This document shows, in pieces, positions 1-8,689 of a stretch of DNA of 64,000 nt. Below the pieces are notes generated by a model. The model had not been told where the DNA came from. It ran no database searches and worked only from the letters and a program-made list of their open reading frames with translations. Every line of letters starts with the position of its first letter. Positions within the stretch are counted from its first letter, which is position 1. The stretch is from Amphibacillus sp052055485 (lineage in GTDB: Bacteria > Bacillota > Bacilli > Bacillales > Amphibacillaceae). A program made the translations under genes and the position numbers. The DNA lies in the NCBI RefSeq assembly GCF_052055485.1, contig NZ_CP197171.1, forward strand, positions 3,286,001 through 3,350,000, in the 5' to 3' direction.

Positions 1-589
1 CTGTAACCGGAATTTCTCGATTGACTCTCGTCGTTGGCACAATGTGTTCAACTTGTTCGATTGGAAGAGATGCACGATCTTTATTGATTTTAGAAGCATC
101 TTGATCAATCTTTGTAGCCTCCTGTTCAGTCTTCTTAAGCTGGTTCTGAACATCCTTTCGAGTAATTCGACCCGCTAATCCTGTTCCTGTTATTGTATTT
201 AAGTTAATTCCATGCTCTTGTGCTAAAGTTAGAACTGCTGGTGAATATCTTTTCTTCATGGAAGAAACAGCTTCCTTCTCTTCCTGATCAGAAGGTTCTA
301 CAGCAGGATCAGCCTCTTCCTGGCTAGTTCCAGCTTGTTCTTGATCTGTTTCTGTTTCAATTTGACATAATGGAGCCCCTACATTCACTTTTTGATCCTC
401 TTCGACAAGGAGTTCAACTATTTTACCGGAAAATAGCGCTGGAACTTCTGCATTCACCTTGTCCGTCATCACTTCCAGAAGCGGTTGATATTTCTCAATT
501 GAATCCCCCGCTTTAACGAGCCATTGACTGACGGTTCCTTCTGTTACACTTTCTCCTAACTGTGGCATTGTAATTGTTTTAATCGTCAT
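1..589 (-). CDS. bkdB: Branched-chain 2-oxoacid dehydrogenase E2 (lipoamide acyltransferase), 3' part beyond the window
   Basis: N-terminal ~196 residues of the E2 core of the branched-chain 2-oxoacid dehydrogenase complex; E2 transfers the acyl group from E1 to CoA through a swinging lipoyl arm. The first ~80 residues are a lipoyl domain with the lysine in the motif VMTDKVNAE. After an acidic, Glu/Gln-rich linker comes a peripheral-subunit-binding domain (KKRYSPAVLTLAQEHGI through GRITRKDV). The catalytic acyltransferase domain lies left of the window. The ATG at 587-589 is the only good start, 21 bases after the E1 beta stop. It is the last visible gene of the lpdV-bkdAA-bkdAB-bkdB operon. 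The domain order and MTDKVNAEVP lipoyl motif favour BkdB over a pyruvate E2. Confidence 0.9.
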   Translation of the reverse strand, partial: MTIKTITMPQLGESVTEGTVSQWLVKAGDSIEKYQPLLEVMTDKVNAEVPALFSGKIVELLVEEDQKVNVGAPLCQIETETDQEQAGTSQEEADPAVEPSDQEEKEAVSSMKKRYSPAVLTLAQEHGINLNTITGTGLAGRITRKDVQNQLKKTEQEATKIDQDASKINKDRASLPIEQVEHIVPTTRVNREIPVT

Positions 590-610
590 TTTTGGTTCAC
601 TCCAAACCAT

Positions 611-1597
611 TTAAAATAATGCTAAGTCTAACATTGCTTGTTTAATTTTCTCTTGACTAACCATGAAAGCTTTTTCTAATGACGGGGCATATGGCATTGC
701 AGGAACATTTGGACCAGCAATTCGCTTAATGGGTGCATCAAGATCAAATAAGCAATTTTCACCAATGATCGCAGAAACTTCACCAATGATGCTTCCCTCT
801 TTGTTGTCTTCTGTAATTAAGAGCACTTTTCCCGTTTTCTGTGCAGCCTTGACAATCTGCTCTTGATCTAAGGGATAAACCGTCCGTAAATCGAGAATGT
901 GCGACTCAATCCCATGTTCCTCTGCTAATTGATCAGCAGCTTCTTTAGCGAAATGAAGGGTTAATCCATATGAAATCACCGTAATATCAGATCCCTCACG
1001 GACTAGATTGGCTTGACCAATTGGGATCATTTCATCATTTTCTGGGACTTCTTCTTTTAAAAGCCGATATGCCCTTTTATGTTCAAAAAAGAGTACTGGG
1101 TCAGGATCACGAATCGCAGCTTTTAATAAACCCTTTGCCTCAGCCGGACTCGACGGCATGACAATCTTTAAACCCGGTTGATTAGCAAAAATCGCTTCGA
1201 TCGACTGTGAATGATAAAGTCCGCCATGTACACCACCACCATATGGCGCTCTAATTGTAATCGGGCAACTCCAATCATTATTTGAACGATAACGTAATTT
1301 AGCCGCCTCTGAAATAATTTGATTAACAGCAGGTAAAATGAAGTCAGCAAATTGCATTTCAGCAATGGGGATCATCCCATACATCGCAGCGCCAATTCCG
1401 ACCCCTGCTATCGCTGATTCTGCCAAAGGTGTATCAATGACACGTTGTTCGCCAAATTGCTCATAAAGACCATCTGTCGCTCTAAATACACCCCCACGCT
1501 TACCAACATCTTCTCCAAGAATAAAAACCTTCTCATCTCGTTCCATTTCTTCTTTCATCGCTAAATTAATCGCTTCAATATATGTTAATACTGGCAT
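611..1597 (-). CDS. bkdAB: Branched-chain 2-oxoacid dehydrogenase E1 component, beta subunit
   Basis: Beta subunit of the thiamine-diphosphate E1 that decarboxylates branched 2-oxoacids from valine, leucine and isoleucine and acylates the E2 lipoyl group. A transketolase-type pyrimidine-binding domain fills roughly the first 180 residues (LGEDVG, DTPLAESAIAG, AEMQFADF, RAPYGGGVHGGLYHSQS). A C-terminal transketolase domain follows (ITVISYGLTLHFAKEA). Length of about 328 residues is usual for the family. The reading frame is open up to 1627, but the best ribosome-binding site (GAAGGAG) lies just before the ATG pair at 1603 and 1597, so the upstream in-frame start is unlikely. The true start is 1597 or 1603. 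It sits directly after bkdAA in the same operon. Confidence 0.93.
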   Translation of the reverse strand: MPVLTYIEAINLAMKEEMERDEKVFILGEDVGKRGGVFRATDGLYEQFGEQRVIDTPLAESAIAGVGIGAAMYGMIPIAEMQFADFILPAVNQIISEAAKLRYRSNNDWSCPITIRAPYGGGVHGGLYHSQSIEAIFANQPGLKIVMPSSPAEAKGLLKAAIRDPDPVLFFEHKRAYRLLKEEVPENDEMIPIGQANLVREGSDITVISYGLTLHFAKEAADQLAEEHGIESHILDLRTVYPLDQEQIVKAAQKTGKVLLITEDNKEGSIIGEVSAIIGENCLFDLDAPIKRIAGPNVPAMPYAPSLEKAFMVSQEKIKQAMLDLALF

Positions 1598-1613
1598 ACT
1601 CATTTCTCCTTCT

Positions 1614-2597
1614 TTACTGATAAACACTTTTCAACAGTGTATCAGGTGATGGATACGGAGCTGACTCAGCATAGTCGGTTGCCTGATCAATGTCGGCTTT
1701 AATCTCTGTTTCCATTTTTGCTTCCTCAGCCTCTGTTAATATGTTGTGCTCAACTAGATATTGTCTAAATAAATGGAGACCGTCTTTTTCCTTCGCTGCA
1801 TTGACCTCTTCTCGTGATCGATAGCTCCGATCATCATCATCACTAGAATGAGGGGTTAAGCGATAACTAACAGCTTCGATCAATGAAGGTCCTTCCCCAT
1901 GACGCGCACGTTCAGCAGCTTCTTTAACTGCCTTATATACAGCTAAAGGATTATTACCATCAACCGTCTCACCATGCATGCCATAACCAATTGCGCGATC
2001 TGATAGACGTTCACAGGCAACTTGCTTAGCTACTGGCACTGAAATCGCATATTGATTATTTTCAATCATGATAATCACAGGGAGCTTATGAACAGCCGCA
2101 AAATTTGCCCCTTCATGAAAATCACCTTGATTGGACGAACCCTCACCTAGAGTAACAAAGGAAATAGCTGAATCATTAGTCATTTGACAAGCTAAACCAA
2201 TCCCAACCGCATGAGGGACTTGTGTTGTTACCGGTGAAGAACCAGATAACATCCTCAACCTTTTACAGCCAAAATGCCCTGGCATCTGCCTTCCTCCTGA
2301 ATTCGGGTCTTCAGCTTTTGCAAAAGCTTGTAACATGAGTTCTTGGACGGTCATTCCAAGTGTCAGTACGACGCCTACATCTCGATAGTAAGGCGCACTA
2401 TAATCTTTGTCACGATTAAGGGCGAAGGCAGCACCTACTTGTTGTGCTTCTTGTCCTTGACATGAAACAACAAATGGAATTCTACCCGCTCGATTTAATA
2501 ACCACATTCGTTCGTCAATACGTCGTGCAGTTAACATTAAACGATACATTTCTAAAACTTCATCATCTGAAAGATCTAACTCTTTATGATTCATCAT
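1614..2597 (-). CDS. bkdAA: Branched-chain 2-oxoacid dehydrogenase E1 component, alpha subunit
   Basis: Alpha subunit of the E1 2-oxoacid decarboxylase, 327 residues, full length. The thiamine-diphosphate motif reads GEGSSNQGDFHEG followed about 20 residues later by IENNQYAIS. It thus has GEG rather than the textbook GDG, which I believe is normal for Bacillus BkdAA. The phosphorylation-loop-like segment YRLTPHSSDDDDRSYR is also typical of the branched-chain type. It lies 16 bases after lpdV and just before bkdAB, so the subunits are co-transcribed. In this family the alpha2-beta2 heterotetramer supplies branched acyl-CoA primers for iso/anteiso fatty acids. Confidence 0.93.
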   Translation of the reverse strand: MMNHKELDLSDDEVLEMYRLMLTARRIDERMWLLNRAGRIPFVVSCQGQEAQQVGAAFALNRDKDYSAPYYRDVGVVLTLGMTVQELMLQAFAKAEDPNSGGRQMPGHFGCKRLRMLSGSSPVTTQVPHAVGIGLACQMTNDSAISFVTLGEGSSNQGDFHEGANFAAVHKLPVIIMIENNQYAISVPVAKQVACERLSDRAIGYGMHGETVDGNNPLAVYKAVKEAAERARHGEGPSLIEAVSYRLTPHSSDDDDRSYRSREEVNAAKEKDGLHLFRQYLVEHNILTEAEEAKMETEIKADIDQATDYAESAPYPSPDTLLKSVYQ

Positions 2598-2612
2598 TAT
2601 TGTCTCCTTTCG

Positions 2613-4037
2613 TTAGCTATGGACAGGTTGATTATCTATCGCTAGTGCTCCTTCTTGAATCGCCTCACTTAACGATGGATGTGGATGGATTGAAAAACCA
2701 ACCTCTGTTGCTGTGGCATTTAATAACAATGCTAAGCCTGCTTCAGAAATCAATTCAGTCACCTGAGCGCCAATCATATGAACACCCAACAAGTCATTTG
2801 TTTCCTGATCAATAATCAGCTTAACAAATCCATTCGTCTCACCATTAACGAGTGCTTTCCCTATTGTTGAAAAAGGCAGTTTCTCTGTTTTATAGTTCAA
2901 ACCTTTAGTTATAGCTGTTTGCTCACTGATTCCGACAGTTGCTACTTCTGGGTGGCTATAAACACAACTTGGTGCAAATGAGTCATGTTGCAAATGCTCA
3001 TATTTACCAGCTATATGCTCAACAGCTAATTTACCCTCATGTGCTGCCACATGTGCTAATTGCTGTCCTCCGATACAATCCCCTATCGCATAAATATGGG
3101 ATTCATTCGTTTGGAAAAATGAATTGACTTTAATAAAGCCAGTTCGATCTATTTCAATCGATGTATTATCTAGACCCAAATCATTTATCTTTGCCGATCG
3201 ACCAATCGCAACAAGTAATTTGCTTATATTTAACGTTTGCTTCTCCTGTTTACGTTCAAGAGTAATGTGGATAGCATCTTCATCTTTTATCTCATGCTCA
3301 GCAATTGTAGTGTTTGTTAACACATCAATTCCTTTTGCTATAAAATCTTTTTCTAGAAATCTTGAAAGATCTTGGTCAAACCCTGGTAACAAATAGGGCT
3401 GACTTTCAATTAAAGTCACTTTGACGCCAAAATCATTTAACATGGATGCCCACTCCACACCGATGACACCTCCACCAACAATCGCAATTGATTCAGGTAG
3501 GCTGTCTAGTGTTAAAGCATGATCAGATGATAAAATAAATTGCCCATCAAACGGGAACTCCTTTAATTCTTTCGCTTCTGTCCCCGTGGCGATAATGACA
3601 TTTTTTCCAACCAAAATGGTATTTCCTTGATCGCCTTCATGTTCAACTGATATTGCACCAGCCATAGGTGAAAAAATAGAAGGTCCTAACAAACGACCGA
3701 ATCCCTGATAAATTTTAATTTTATTTTTTTTCATTAGATATTGAACTCCTTGATAAAGTTGCTCAACAACATTCTTTTTACGATTTTGAATTTCGGAAAA
3801 ATGAATAGTGGGCTGGCTTGTGTCAATACCGAATTCCCGACTATTTAAAATGGTTTGATAGACTGCCGCACTTTTTAAAAGTGTTTTCGTCGGGATACAC
3901 CCTTGATGTAAGCATGTTCCACCTAATAAATTGGCTTCAACTAAGGCAACACTTAAACCTAACTGTCGGGCTCGTATCGCTGCTACATAGCCTCCCATAC
4001 CACCACCCAATATGACTAGGTCATAATTTTCACTCAT
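2613..4037 (-). CDS. lpdV: Dihydrolipoyl dehydrogenase (E3) of the branched-chain complex
   Basis: FAD-dependent E3 that reoxidises dihydrolipoyl groups on E2 with NAD+. 474 residues, full length. The N-terminal FAD motif is GGGMGG (residues 11-16). The redox disulfide is in GGTCLHQGCIPTK (Cys42, Cys47). The NAD-binding motif is VGGGVIGVEWAS, and the C-terminal dimer domain carries the catalytic SIHPHPSLSEA. It is the first gene of the visible bkd operon. In B. subtilis ptb, bcd and buk precede lpdV; here the upstream neighbour is an aspartokinase across a ~200-base gap with a terminator, so those three genes are absent from this locus. Confidence 0.94.
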   Translation of the reverse strand: MSENYDLVILGGGMGGYVAAIRARQLGLSVALVEANLLGGTCLHQGCIPTKTLLKSAAVYQTILNSREFGIDTSQPTIHFSEIQNRKKNVVEQLYQGVQYLMKKNKIKIYQGFGRLLGPSIFSPMAGAISVEHEGDQGNTILVGKNVIIATGTEAKELKEFPFDGQFILSSDHALTLDSLPESIAIVGGGVIGVEWASMLNDFGVKVTLIESQPYLLPGFDQDLSRFLEKDFIAKGIDVLTNTTIAEHEIKDEDAIHITLERKQEKQTLNISKLLVAIGRSAKINDLGLDNTSIEIDRTGFIKVNSFFQTNESHIYAIGDCIGGQQLAHVAAHEGKLAVEHIAGKYEHLQHDSFAPSCVYSHPEVATVGISEQTAITKGLNYKTEKLPFSTIGKALVNGETNGFVKLIIDQETNDLLGVHMIGAQVTELISEAGLALLLNATATEVGFSIHPHPSLSEAIQEGALAIDNQPVHS

Positions 4038-4189
4038 AAAAAAACTCCTTTATTTATAGTAAGTATTAATGGAGTAACTGTTATCTAATTATTATCTTAT
4101 CGTTTATTGAGCTATTTATCAAGTATTTTATTGCATGATATTAGTACCTAGTTATAAACTCATTATTTTAGAAGTTATCTATTAATAAT

Positions 4190-4233
4190 AAAAACGACTG
4201 TAGAAAAGAGGATATTTTCCACAATCGTTTTTG
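4190..4233 (-). terminator. Rho-independent terminator after the aspartokinase gene
   Basis: Long hairpin whose arms (AAAAACGACTGTAGAAAA and its near-complement 4216-4233) pair over about 18 bases with two G-U type mismatches, flanked by A/T runs. It starts 7 bases after the aspartokinase stop on the minus strand and separates that gene from lpdV. Confidence 0.75.
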
Positions 4234-4239
4234 TTCTAA

Positions 4240-5589
4240 TTAATTAAAAAATGCATGATATAAAGATTTAACGGCTTCTTCTTCTGCCTCTTCTTTAATA
4301 CCGAACATTAAAGAGACCTCCGAAGAACCTTGATTAATCATTTCGATATTAACATTTGCATCCTGTAAAGCTTTGGCTGCTTTTGCGGCTGTTCCAATTT
4401 GACTATGCATTCCTTCACCAACAATCATAATCAAGGCTAGCCCTCGCTGAGTGTGAACTTGATCCGGCTTTAATTCAGTCTGAATTCGATCGATAATAAT
4501 TTTTTCTTTGACCTCATCCATTTGTTCCGTACGTAAAATGACTGATAAATCATCAATACCAGATGGTGTATGCTCATATGATATACCTTCATCTTCCAAA
4601 ATATTGAGCAAACGACGTCCAAAACCTACTTCTCTGTTCATTAAATATTTACTTACATAAAGACTCATAAAGCCTTTATCACTAGCAATTCCAACAATTG
4701 GGTTTCCATTCACTTCTTTTTTAGATACGATAATCGTGCCAAGACCCGTTGGGTTATTAGTGTTTTTAATGCAGACAGGTATTTCTGCACGTACCGCAGG
4801 AATCAGTGCTTCAGCGTGAAAAACTGAAAAGCCAGCGTAAGATAACTCACGCATTTCTTTATAGGTTAAAGCTGTTATCTCTTTTGGCTGATTAACAATC
4901 GTTGGATTTACGCAATAAACAGAGTCAACGTCAGTAAAGTTCTCATAGAGATCTGCTTGAACTCCAGCTGCAACAATTGAACCCGTTATGTCAGAACCTC
5001 CACGTGAAAAAGTAACCAATTTCCCTTCCTTTGTATAACCAAAAAATCCAGGAATGACAACAATTTCTTTATAATCTCTTAACTTGTACAATTCGGCTAA
5101 ACTTTCATCAAGAATTTGAGCACCACCTGGTTCATCACTTAAAATTAGGCCAGCATCTCTAGGATTTAAATAGCGTGCCTTTAAACCTAATGATGACAAA
5201 TACTCACTAAGTAATTGAGCTAACGAGTCTTCACCAAGCGCCTTAATTGATTCTAATTTAAAGTCCAGCTCACCGTCACCAGCAAAAATGGACTTTACAG
5301 TCGCCTTTAAATATTTTAACACTTGATCTGATAAACCCAAGTCATCAATGATGGACTTAAAACGAACAAGTACTTGATTTAAGTCATCATGATAATTTTT
5401 ATTTTCCATAAATGATTGACCCAATTTAATTAATAAATCAGTCACTTTAATATCAGCCGCACTTCGTTTGCCAGGTGCTGAGACGACAATGACACGTCGT
5501 TCTGAATCTGCTTGAATAATTTCAGCAACTTTTTTTAATTGCTCAGCATTTGCGACTGAGCTCCCCCCAAATTTTGCTACCTTCATCAT
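4240..5589 (-). CDS. yclM: Aspartate kinase (aspartokinase III type, YclM-like)
   Basis: Phosphorylates L-aspartate, the first step toward lysine, threonine, methionine and diaminopimelate. The N-terminus has the kinase signature KVAKFGGSSVA and VVVSAPGKR-type segment (VIVVSAPGKR). The catalytic domain continues through FSRGGSDITGS. Two ACT domains make up about the last 150 residues (GIASDKGFMSLYVSK, ALIMIVGEGM). Total ~449 residues, as in the monofunctional aspartokinase III class. An open frame runs to 5601, but GGAG at 5596-5599 puts the start at the ATG 5587-5589 (or the adjacent ATG 5584-5586). No lysine-riboswitch-like leader fits in the 132-base gap upstream. It stands alone between two terminators. 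Confidence 0.9.
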   Translation of the reverse strand: MMKVAKFGGSSVANAEQLKKVAEIIQADSERRVIVVSAPGKRSAADIKVTDLLIKLGQSFMENKNYHDDLNQVLVRFKSIIDDLGLSDQVLKYLKATVKSIFAGDGELDFKLESIKALGEDSLAQLLSEYLSSLGLKARYLNPRDAGLILSDEPGGAQILDESLAELYKLRDYKEIVVIPGFFGYTKEGKLVTFSRGGSDITGSIVAAGVQADLYENFTDVDSVYCVNPTIVNQPKEITALTYKEMRELSYAGFSVFHAEALIPAVRAEIPVCIKNTNNPTGLGTIIVSKKEVNGNPIVGIASDKGFMSLYVSKYLMNREVGFGRRLLNILEDEGISYEHTPSGIDDLSVILRTEQMDEVKEKIIIDRIQTELKPDQVHTQRGLALIMIVGEGMHSQIGTAAKAAKALQDANVNIEMINQGSSEVSLMFGIKEEAEEEAVKSLYHAFFN

Positions 5590-5733
5590 ATACATCTCCA
5601 ATATTTTTTCTATATAGAGATCTTACCATAAAATAATCGGTTTTGTTATAGAAAATTCTGATTATTCGTCTTCATATTGAAGTAAATGATGAATGTTAGC
5701 TTCATACTTTATCTTTGACTTTAAATGGATTGA

Positions 5734-6327
5734 TTAACGTTTAATAAACATTTGAGTCCAATACTTTCCATCCTCAACATAGCCAACACCTATATGAGAA
5801 AAATCCCCTAATATAATTTCACGATGCTCAGGGGTATTCATCCACCCTCTAAACACTTCATGTGGGGTTTGCTGACCACGAGCAATATTTGTTGCTGTCT
5901 GGTCATATTGAATGTCGAAACCTTGAATCATCTCAAAAGGTAACCCATAGGAGGGGCTTGTATGAGAAAAATAATTATTCTCTAACATATCCGCTGATTT
6001 TAGTCTCGCCACTTTAGATAATTGCTCATCCGGTCGAAGTTCATTTAAACCATTCTCGACCCTTTCTTGATTGACCAATTGTATAACAATATGCTCAGTA
6101 TGTTTAATGACATCAATATTTGGGATATTAATTTTATCTTTTGGGTAAATCAAATCTGGATTTTCAATCTGAGGATTGACTTCGATAATTTCAGTCACAC
6201 CTATCTGATAACGTAAAGCAATTTTCCATAATGAATCATCAGGCTGTACCGTGTAAACTGATTCTGCCATTGTATGAATAGGATGAATTAATAAAAATAA
6301 CACACTTAGAATAAGTAGTTTTTTCAA
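5734..6327 (-). CDS. Secreted LysM + CAP (SCP/PR1) domain protein
   Basis: 197-residue exported protein. Residues 1-21 form a signal peptide (KKLLILSVLFLLIHPIHTMA). A LysM peptidoglycan-binding domain follows (YTVQPDDSLWKIALRY to YPKDKINIP). A CAP domain of about 120 residues ends the protein (LVNQERVENGL, FSHTSPSYG, GWMNTPEHREIIL, IGVGYVEDGKYWTQMF). This architecture matches the SafA/YkwD type found in spores and cell walls of Bacillaceae; the exact role is unknown. The start is TTG (6325-6327), eight bases after a perfect AAGGAGG. That ribosome-binding site lies inside the downstream arm of the spo0A terminator hairpin (see separate entry). Confidence 0.85.
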   Translation of the reverse strand: MKKLLILSVLFLLIHPIHTMAESVYTVQPDDSLWKIALRYQIGVTEIIEVNPQIENPDLIYPKDKINIPNIDVIKHTEHIVIQLVNQERVENGLNELRPDEQLSKVARLKSADMLENNYFSHTSPSYGLPFEMIQGFDIQYDQTATNIARGQQTPHEVFRGWMNTPEHREIILGDFSHIGVGYVEDGKYWTQMFIKR

Positions 6328-6328
6328 T

Positions 6329-6376
6329 TATAAAACCTCCTTTTTAGCTTAGTTTGCAGCAAAAGGAGGTTTTTAT
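6329..6376 (-). terminator. spo0A terminator hairpin that also holds the next gene's ribosome-binding site
   Basis: Perfect 13-bp stem AAAACCTCCTTTT / AAAAGGAGGTTTT with a 16-base loop, directly after the spo0A stop. The 3' arm is the Shine-Dalgarno of the TTG-started CAP gene at 6327. In a transcript reading through from spo0A, the site would be paired and hidden. In a transcript starting inside or after the loop it would be free. The U-run after the stem is short (TTTTATA), so termination may be partial. Confidence 0.65.
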
Positions 6377-7135
6377 ACTAAATTTAACTCGCTCGATATT
6401 CAAGCCTTAAGTGGTCTGCCACCATGGCGATAAATTCGGAATTGGTTGGCTTTGCTTTTGAGCTGCTGACCGTATATCCAAACAAATCAGATATCGAATC
6501 GATATTGCCACGGCTCCAAGCCACTTCAATAGCATGGCGAATCGCTCGCTCCACTCTCGAAGGAGTCGTCTTATATTTTTTAGCTATATCAGGATACAAA
6601 ATCTTGGTAATTGAACCCAACAATTCAACATCATTAAAAATCATTGTAATTGCTTCACGTAAGTACATATAACCTTTAATATGAGCCGGAACACCCACCT
6701 CATGAATTATGTTCGTAATACTTGCCTCTAGATCAAATTTGTTTTGTTTATGATCAGCGTGTTTAGCTGTTTTTCGTTCAATTTTTGGCTTGCCAAACAC
6801 TTGTCTAACTTGTTCTGCTAAATAATCGAGATCAAACGGTTTGAGAATAAAATAAGATGCACCTAAATCGGCTGCTTTCTTCATTACATCTTCTTGCCCA
6901 AAGGCTGTAAGCATAATAACTTGTGGATATTTGGCTAAATTTAATTCCTTCATTCGAGTCAGTACGGCTAATCCATCCATATGAGGCATAATAATATCTA
7001 GAATGACAACATCTGGATTAGTGTCTGCTAAAAGATCAAGGCTATCTTTTCCATTATGAGCTGTCCCTACAACTTCAATATCCTTTTGTTGATCAAAATA
7101 TTCCTCCATCACTCTTACTAATTCTTGATTATCAT

Positions 7136-7144
7136 CCACTAAAC
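7136..7144. repeat. Target-site duplication, left copy
   Basis: CCACTAAAC on the plus strand (GTTTAGTGG in the spo0A direction), repeated exactly at 8690-8698 on the other side of the IS. Nine bases fits the 9-12 base duplications known for IS4-family elements. Confidence 0.93.
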
Positions 7145-7161
7145 CATTAGCGTTGCATAAA
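7145..7161. repeat. IS terminal inverted repeat, spo0A-proximal end
   Basis: CATTAGCGTTGCATAAA. Matches the far end (8673-8689, reverse complement) in 16 of 17 positions. In the minus direction this end supplies an accidental ATG that opens into the spo0A frame. Confidence 0.9.
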
Positions 7162-7306
7162 AACATTTTTTACTTGTCAAACGATTAAATGATTGTCAAA
7201 TTGCTATAAGTTAAAATTTACCATCTGCTTCTGATTTTTAAATTTAAAAAAGTGAACAGTGAACGAAAAGTAGCCCTTATCCACAATTTGGTATTTCACT
7301 CTTTTA

Positions 7307-8560
7307 TTAAACAAACAAAGGATCAAAATCAAGTGTGTCTAAATGTTCCACCTCACCTTCGCTATATTGTTTCATAAGGATTTGAAACTCGTGTTCATAA
7401 TCATATTTTCTTCGTCCTTTTGACGTGCGAGTGGGTGGGCGAAACAACGCTTTTATGAATGTCTCATAACTTTCAAATAGCAGGTTTTTTAACGTCTTTT
7501 TGATCGTGAGAAGACGCCCTTTAAACCCAGTGTTATCTTGAATTAAAACGGTTAAACAATAAGTAATCAGGGCCATCCAAATTTGATTGTAAACCGCATT
7601 TTGGCTTTTACCATAGAACGTTTTTATTTTTAAATGTTGCTTCATCCATTTGAAAAATGTTTCTATTTTCCAACGATAACGATAGAGATCACCGATTTCT
7701 TTCGCGGATAAGCCAAAACAATTCGTGACAATCGTTACGCTGTTACCCTTGGTGTCTTCTGTCTCGATTAATCGTAGGGGCTGAATCATTTTGGTTCCAG
7801 ATGTCTCGTTACCTAAATAAACATCTTGGTCTTTAAAAATGAGTTGATCTGGATCTGGAACTTGCTCTGAAAGCACTTCAATGTCTGCGTTCTTTTTAAG
7901 TCGTGTGACAAACTGGATATCTGAAAGACAAAGCTTTTCAAATTGTTTGTAATCCATATAACCTCGATCAAATAGATAAATTGCATCTGGATCACGATCA
8001 ATTAATTCATCCATTTGCGAACGGTCCGAATGGATCGCTGGCAGTAACTTAGCTTGATCGGGTATGGTGTGATCTTTCGTGACAATGACTTTTAAGTGTA
8101 ACCGAACACCTGCTTTAGTCTTTCGAAAGGTCGCCCAAGGGTACTGACTTAAACTCATACTCATTGTGCTTGAGTCAATCACATTTAAACGCGTGATGTC
8201 TCGTAAAAAAAGTAAATGGTAGGACATTTTCACCTGAATTTTCTTTGTTAAAAACCGAAAGATATTCTCAAACATTTCAGAGGGCAATTCACTTAATTTT
8301 CGAGACAGTTGTGACGTACTGATACTTTCAAATCCTATTTGTTTTTTAAGATCAGCCTTATCTTTTGTTTGTTTTGAAACGCTTGTTAAACTGTCTGTGT
8401 CACAGAGTTGAGCAATAATCATTAGTTTAAAGAATCGATAAGCCGTCAGCTTTTTGACATACTTATCAAGGTTCTCGACATGGCTCAAATCTAAAAGTGT
8501 TTGTTCATCAATCAGTTTTAGCACTTCACTAATTGTAGATTTTATGGTATTCTTGTCCAT
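7307..8560 (-). CDS. IS4-family transposase (DDE)
   Basis: About 417 residues from the ATG at 8558-8560, which has GGAG seven bases upstream; an open frame to 8602 has no such signal. It shows the IS4-type catalytic core: a first Asp in NVIDSSTMS, a second in YLFDRGYMDY, and the YREK signature Y-(2)-R-(3)-E-(6)-K in YRYRWKIETFFKWMK, which supplies the catalytic Glu. A basic C-terminal tail follows (RTSKGRRKYDYEHEF). The frame is uninterrupted, so the enzyme is probably active. It is the only gene of the IS that interrupts spo0A. Confidence 0.93.
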   Translation of the reverse strand: MDKNTIKSTISEVLKLIDEQTLLDLSHVENLDKYVKKLTAYRFFKLMIIAQLCDTDSLTSVSKQTKDKADLKKQIGFESISTSQLSRKLSELPSEMFENIFRFLTKKIQVKMSYHLLFLRDITRLNVIDSSTMSMSLSQYPWATFRKTKAGVRLHLKVIVTKDHTIPDQAKLLPAIHSDRSQMDELIDRDPDAIYLFDRGYMDYKQFEKLCLSDIQFVTRLKKNADIEVLSEQVPDPDQLIFKDQDVYLGNETSGTKMIQPLRLIETEDTKGNSVTIVTNCFGLSAKEIGDLYRYRWKIETFFKWMKQHLKIKTFYGKSQNAVYNQIWMALITYCLTVLIQDNTGFKGRLLTIKKTLKNLLFESYETFIKALFRPPTRTSKGRRKYDYEHEFQILMKQYSEGEVEHLDTLDFDPLFV

Positions 8561-8672
8561 GATATGGCTCCTTATTTTTTGGGATTTGGACAGAGCTACC
8601 AAACCTAATTATAAGGAGTTTTTTCTATTTTTTGAAATATTTCGAAAAACCACTTGACATTTTGAAAAAATG

Positions 8673-8689
8673 TTTATGCAAAGCTAATG
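8673..8689. repeat. IS terminal inverted repeat, far end
   Basis: Reverse complement reads CATTAGCTTTGCATAAA, one mismatch from the other end of the IS. Confidence 0.9.

Larger units (their letters stand above)
6384..7166 (-). pseudogene. spo0A: spo0A, main fragment: 5' end displaced by an IS insertion
   Basis: Response regulator that commits the cell to sporulation. From 7144 downward the sequence is authentic Spo0A: receiver domain (LVDDNQELV, VVILDIIMPHMDGL with the phospho-acceptor Asp, TAFGQ, ILKPFD) and the C-terminal DNA-binding domain (SRVERAIRHAIEVAWSRGN, FGYTVS) to the normal end. The first codons (7145-7166) are not Spo0A: they come from the terminal inverted repeat of the adjacent IS and read MFLCNANG in place of the original MTLGKIKVC, now at 8697-8723. 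This removes the beta-1 strand of the receiver, the promoter and the ribosome-binding site. No Shine-Dalgarno precedes the new ATG. Function is probably lost or badly reduced; low-level expression from IS read-through cannot be excluded. Confidence 0.93.
7145..8689 (-). mobile_element. Complete IS4-family insertion sequence (1545 bp) inside spo0A
   Basis: The ends are 17-bp inverted repeats with one mismatch: CATTAGCGTTGCATAAA at 7145-7161 and CATTAGCTTTGCATAAA at 8689-8673 on the complement. Weaker similarity continues inward (CATTTTTT, then TGTCAA). Both ends abut the 9-bp duplication CCACTAAAC. It carries one transposase gene on the minus strand, the same direction as spo0A. It looks intact and recently inserted: target duplications are identical and the transposase is open throughout. 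Whether other copies exist in the genome cannot be seen from this window. Confidence 0.93.

Noticed and set aside
5602..5733. Lysine riboswitch upstream of the aspartokinase
   Set aside because: The gap is too short for an L-box and lacks its conserved helices and terminator; this aspartokinase class is not normally riboswitch-controlled.
8454..8657. Plus-strand frame antisense to the transposase start
   Set aside because: Overlaps the IS transposase coding strand and its ribosome-binding site; no start signal of its own.
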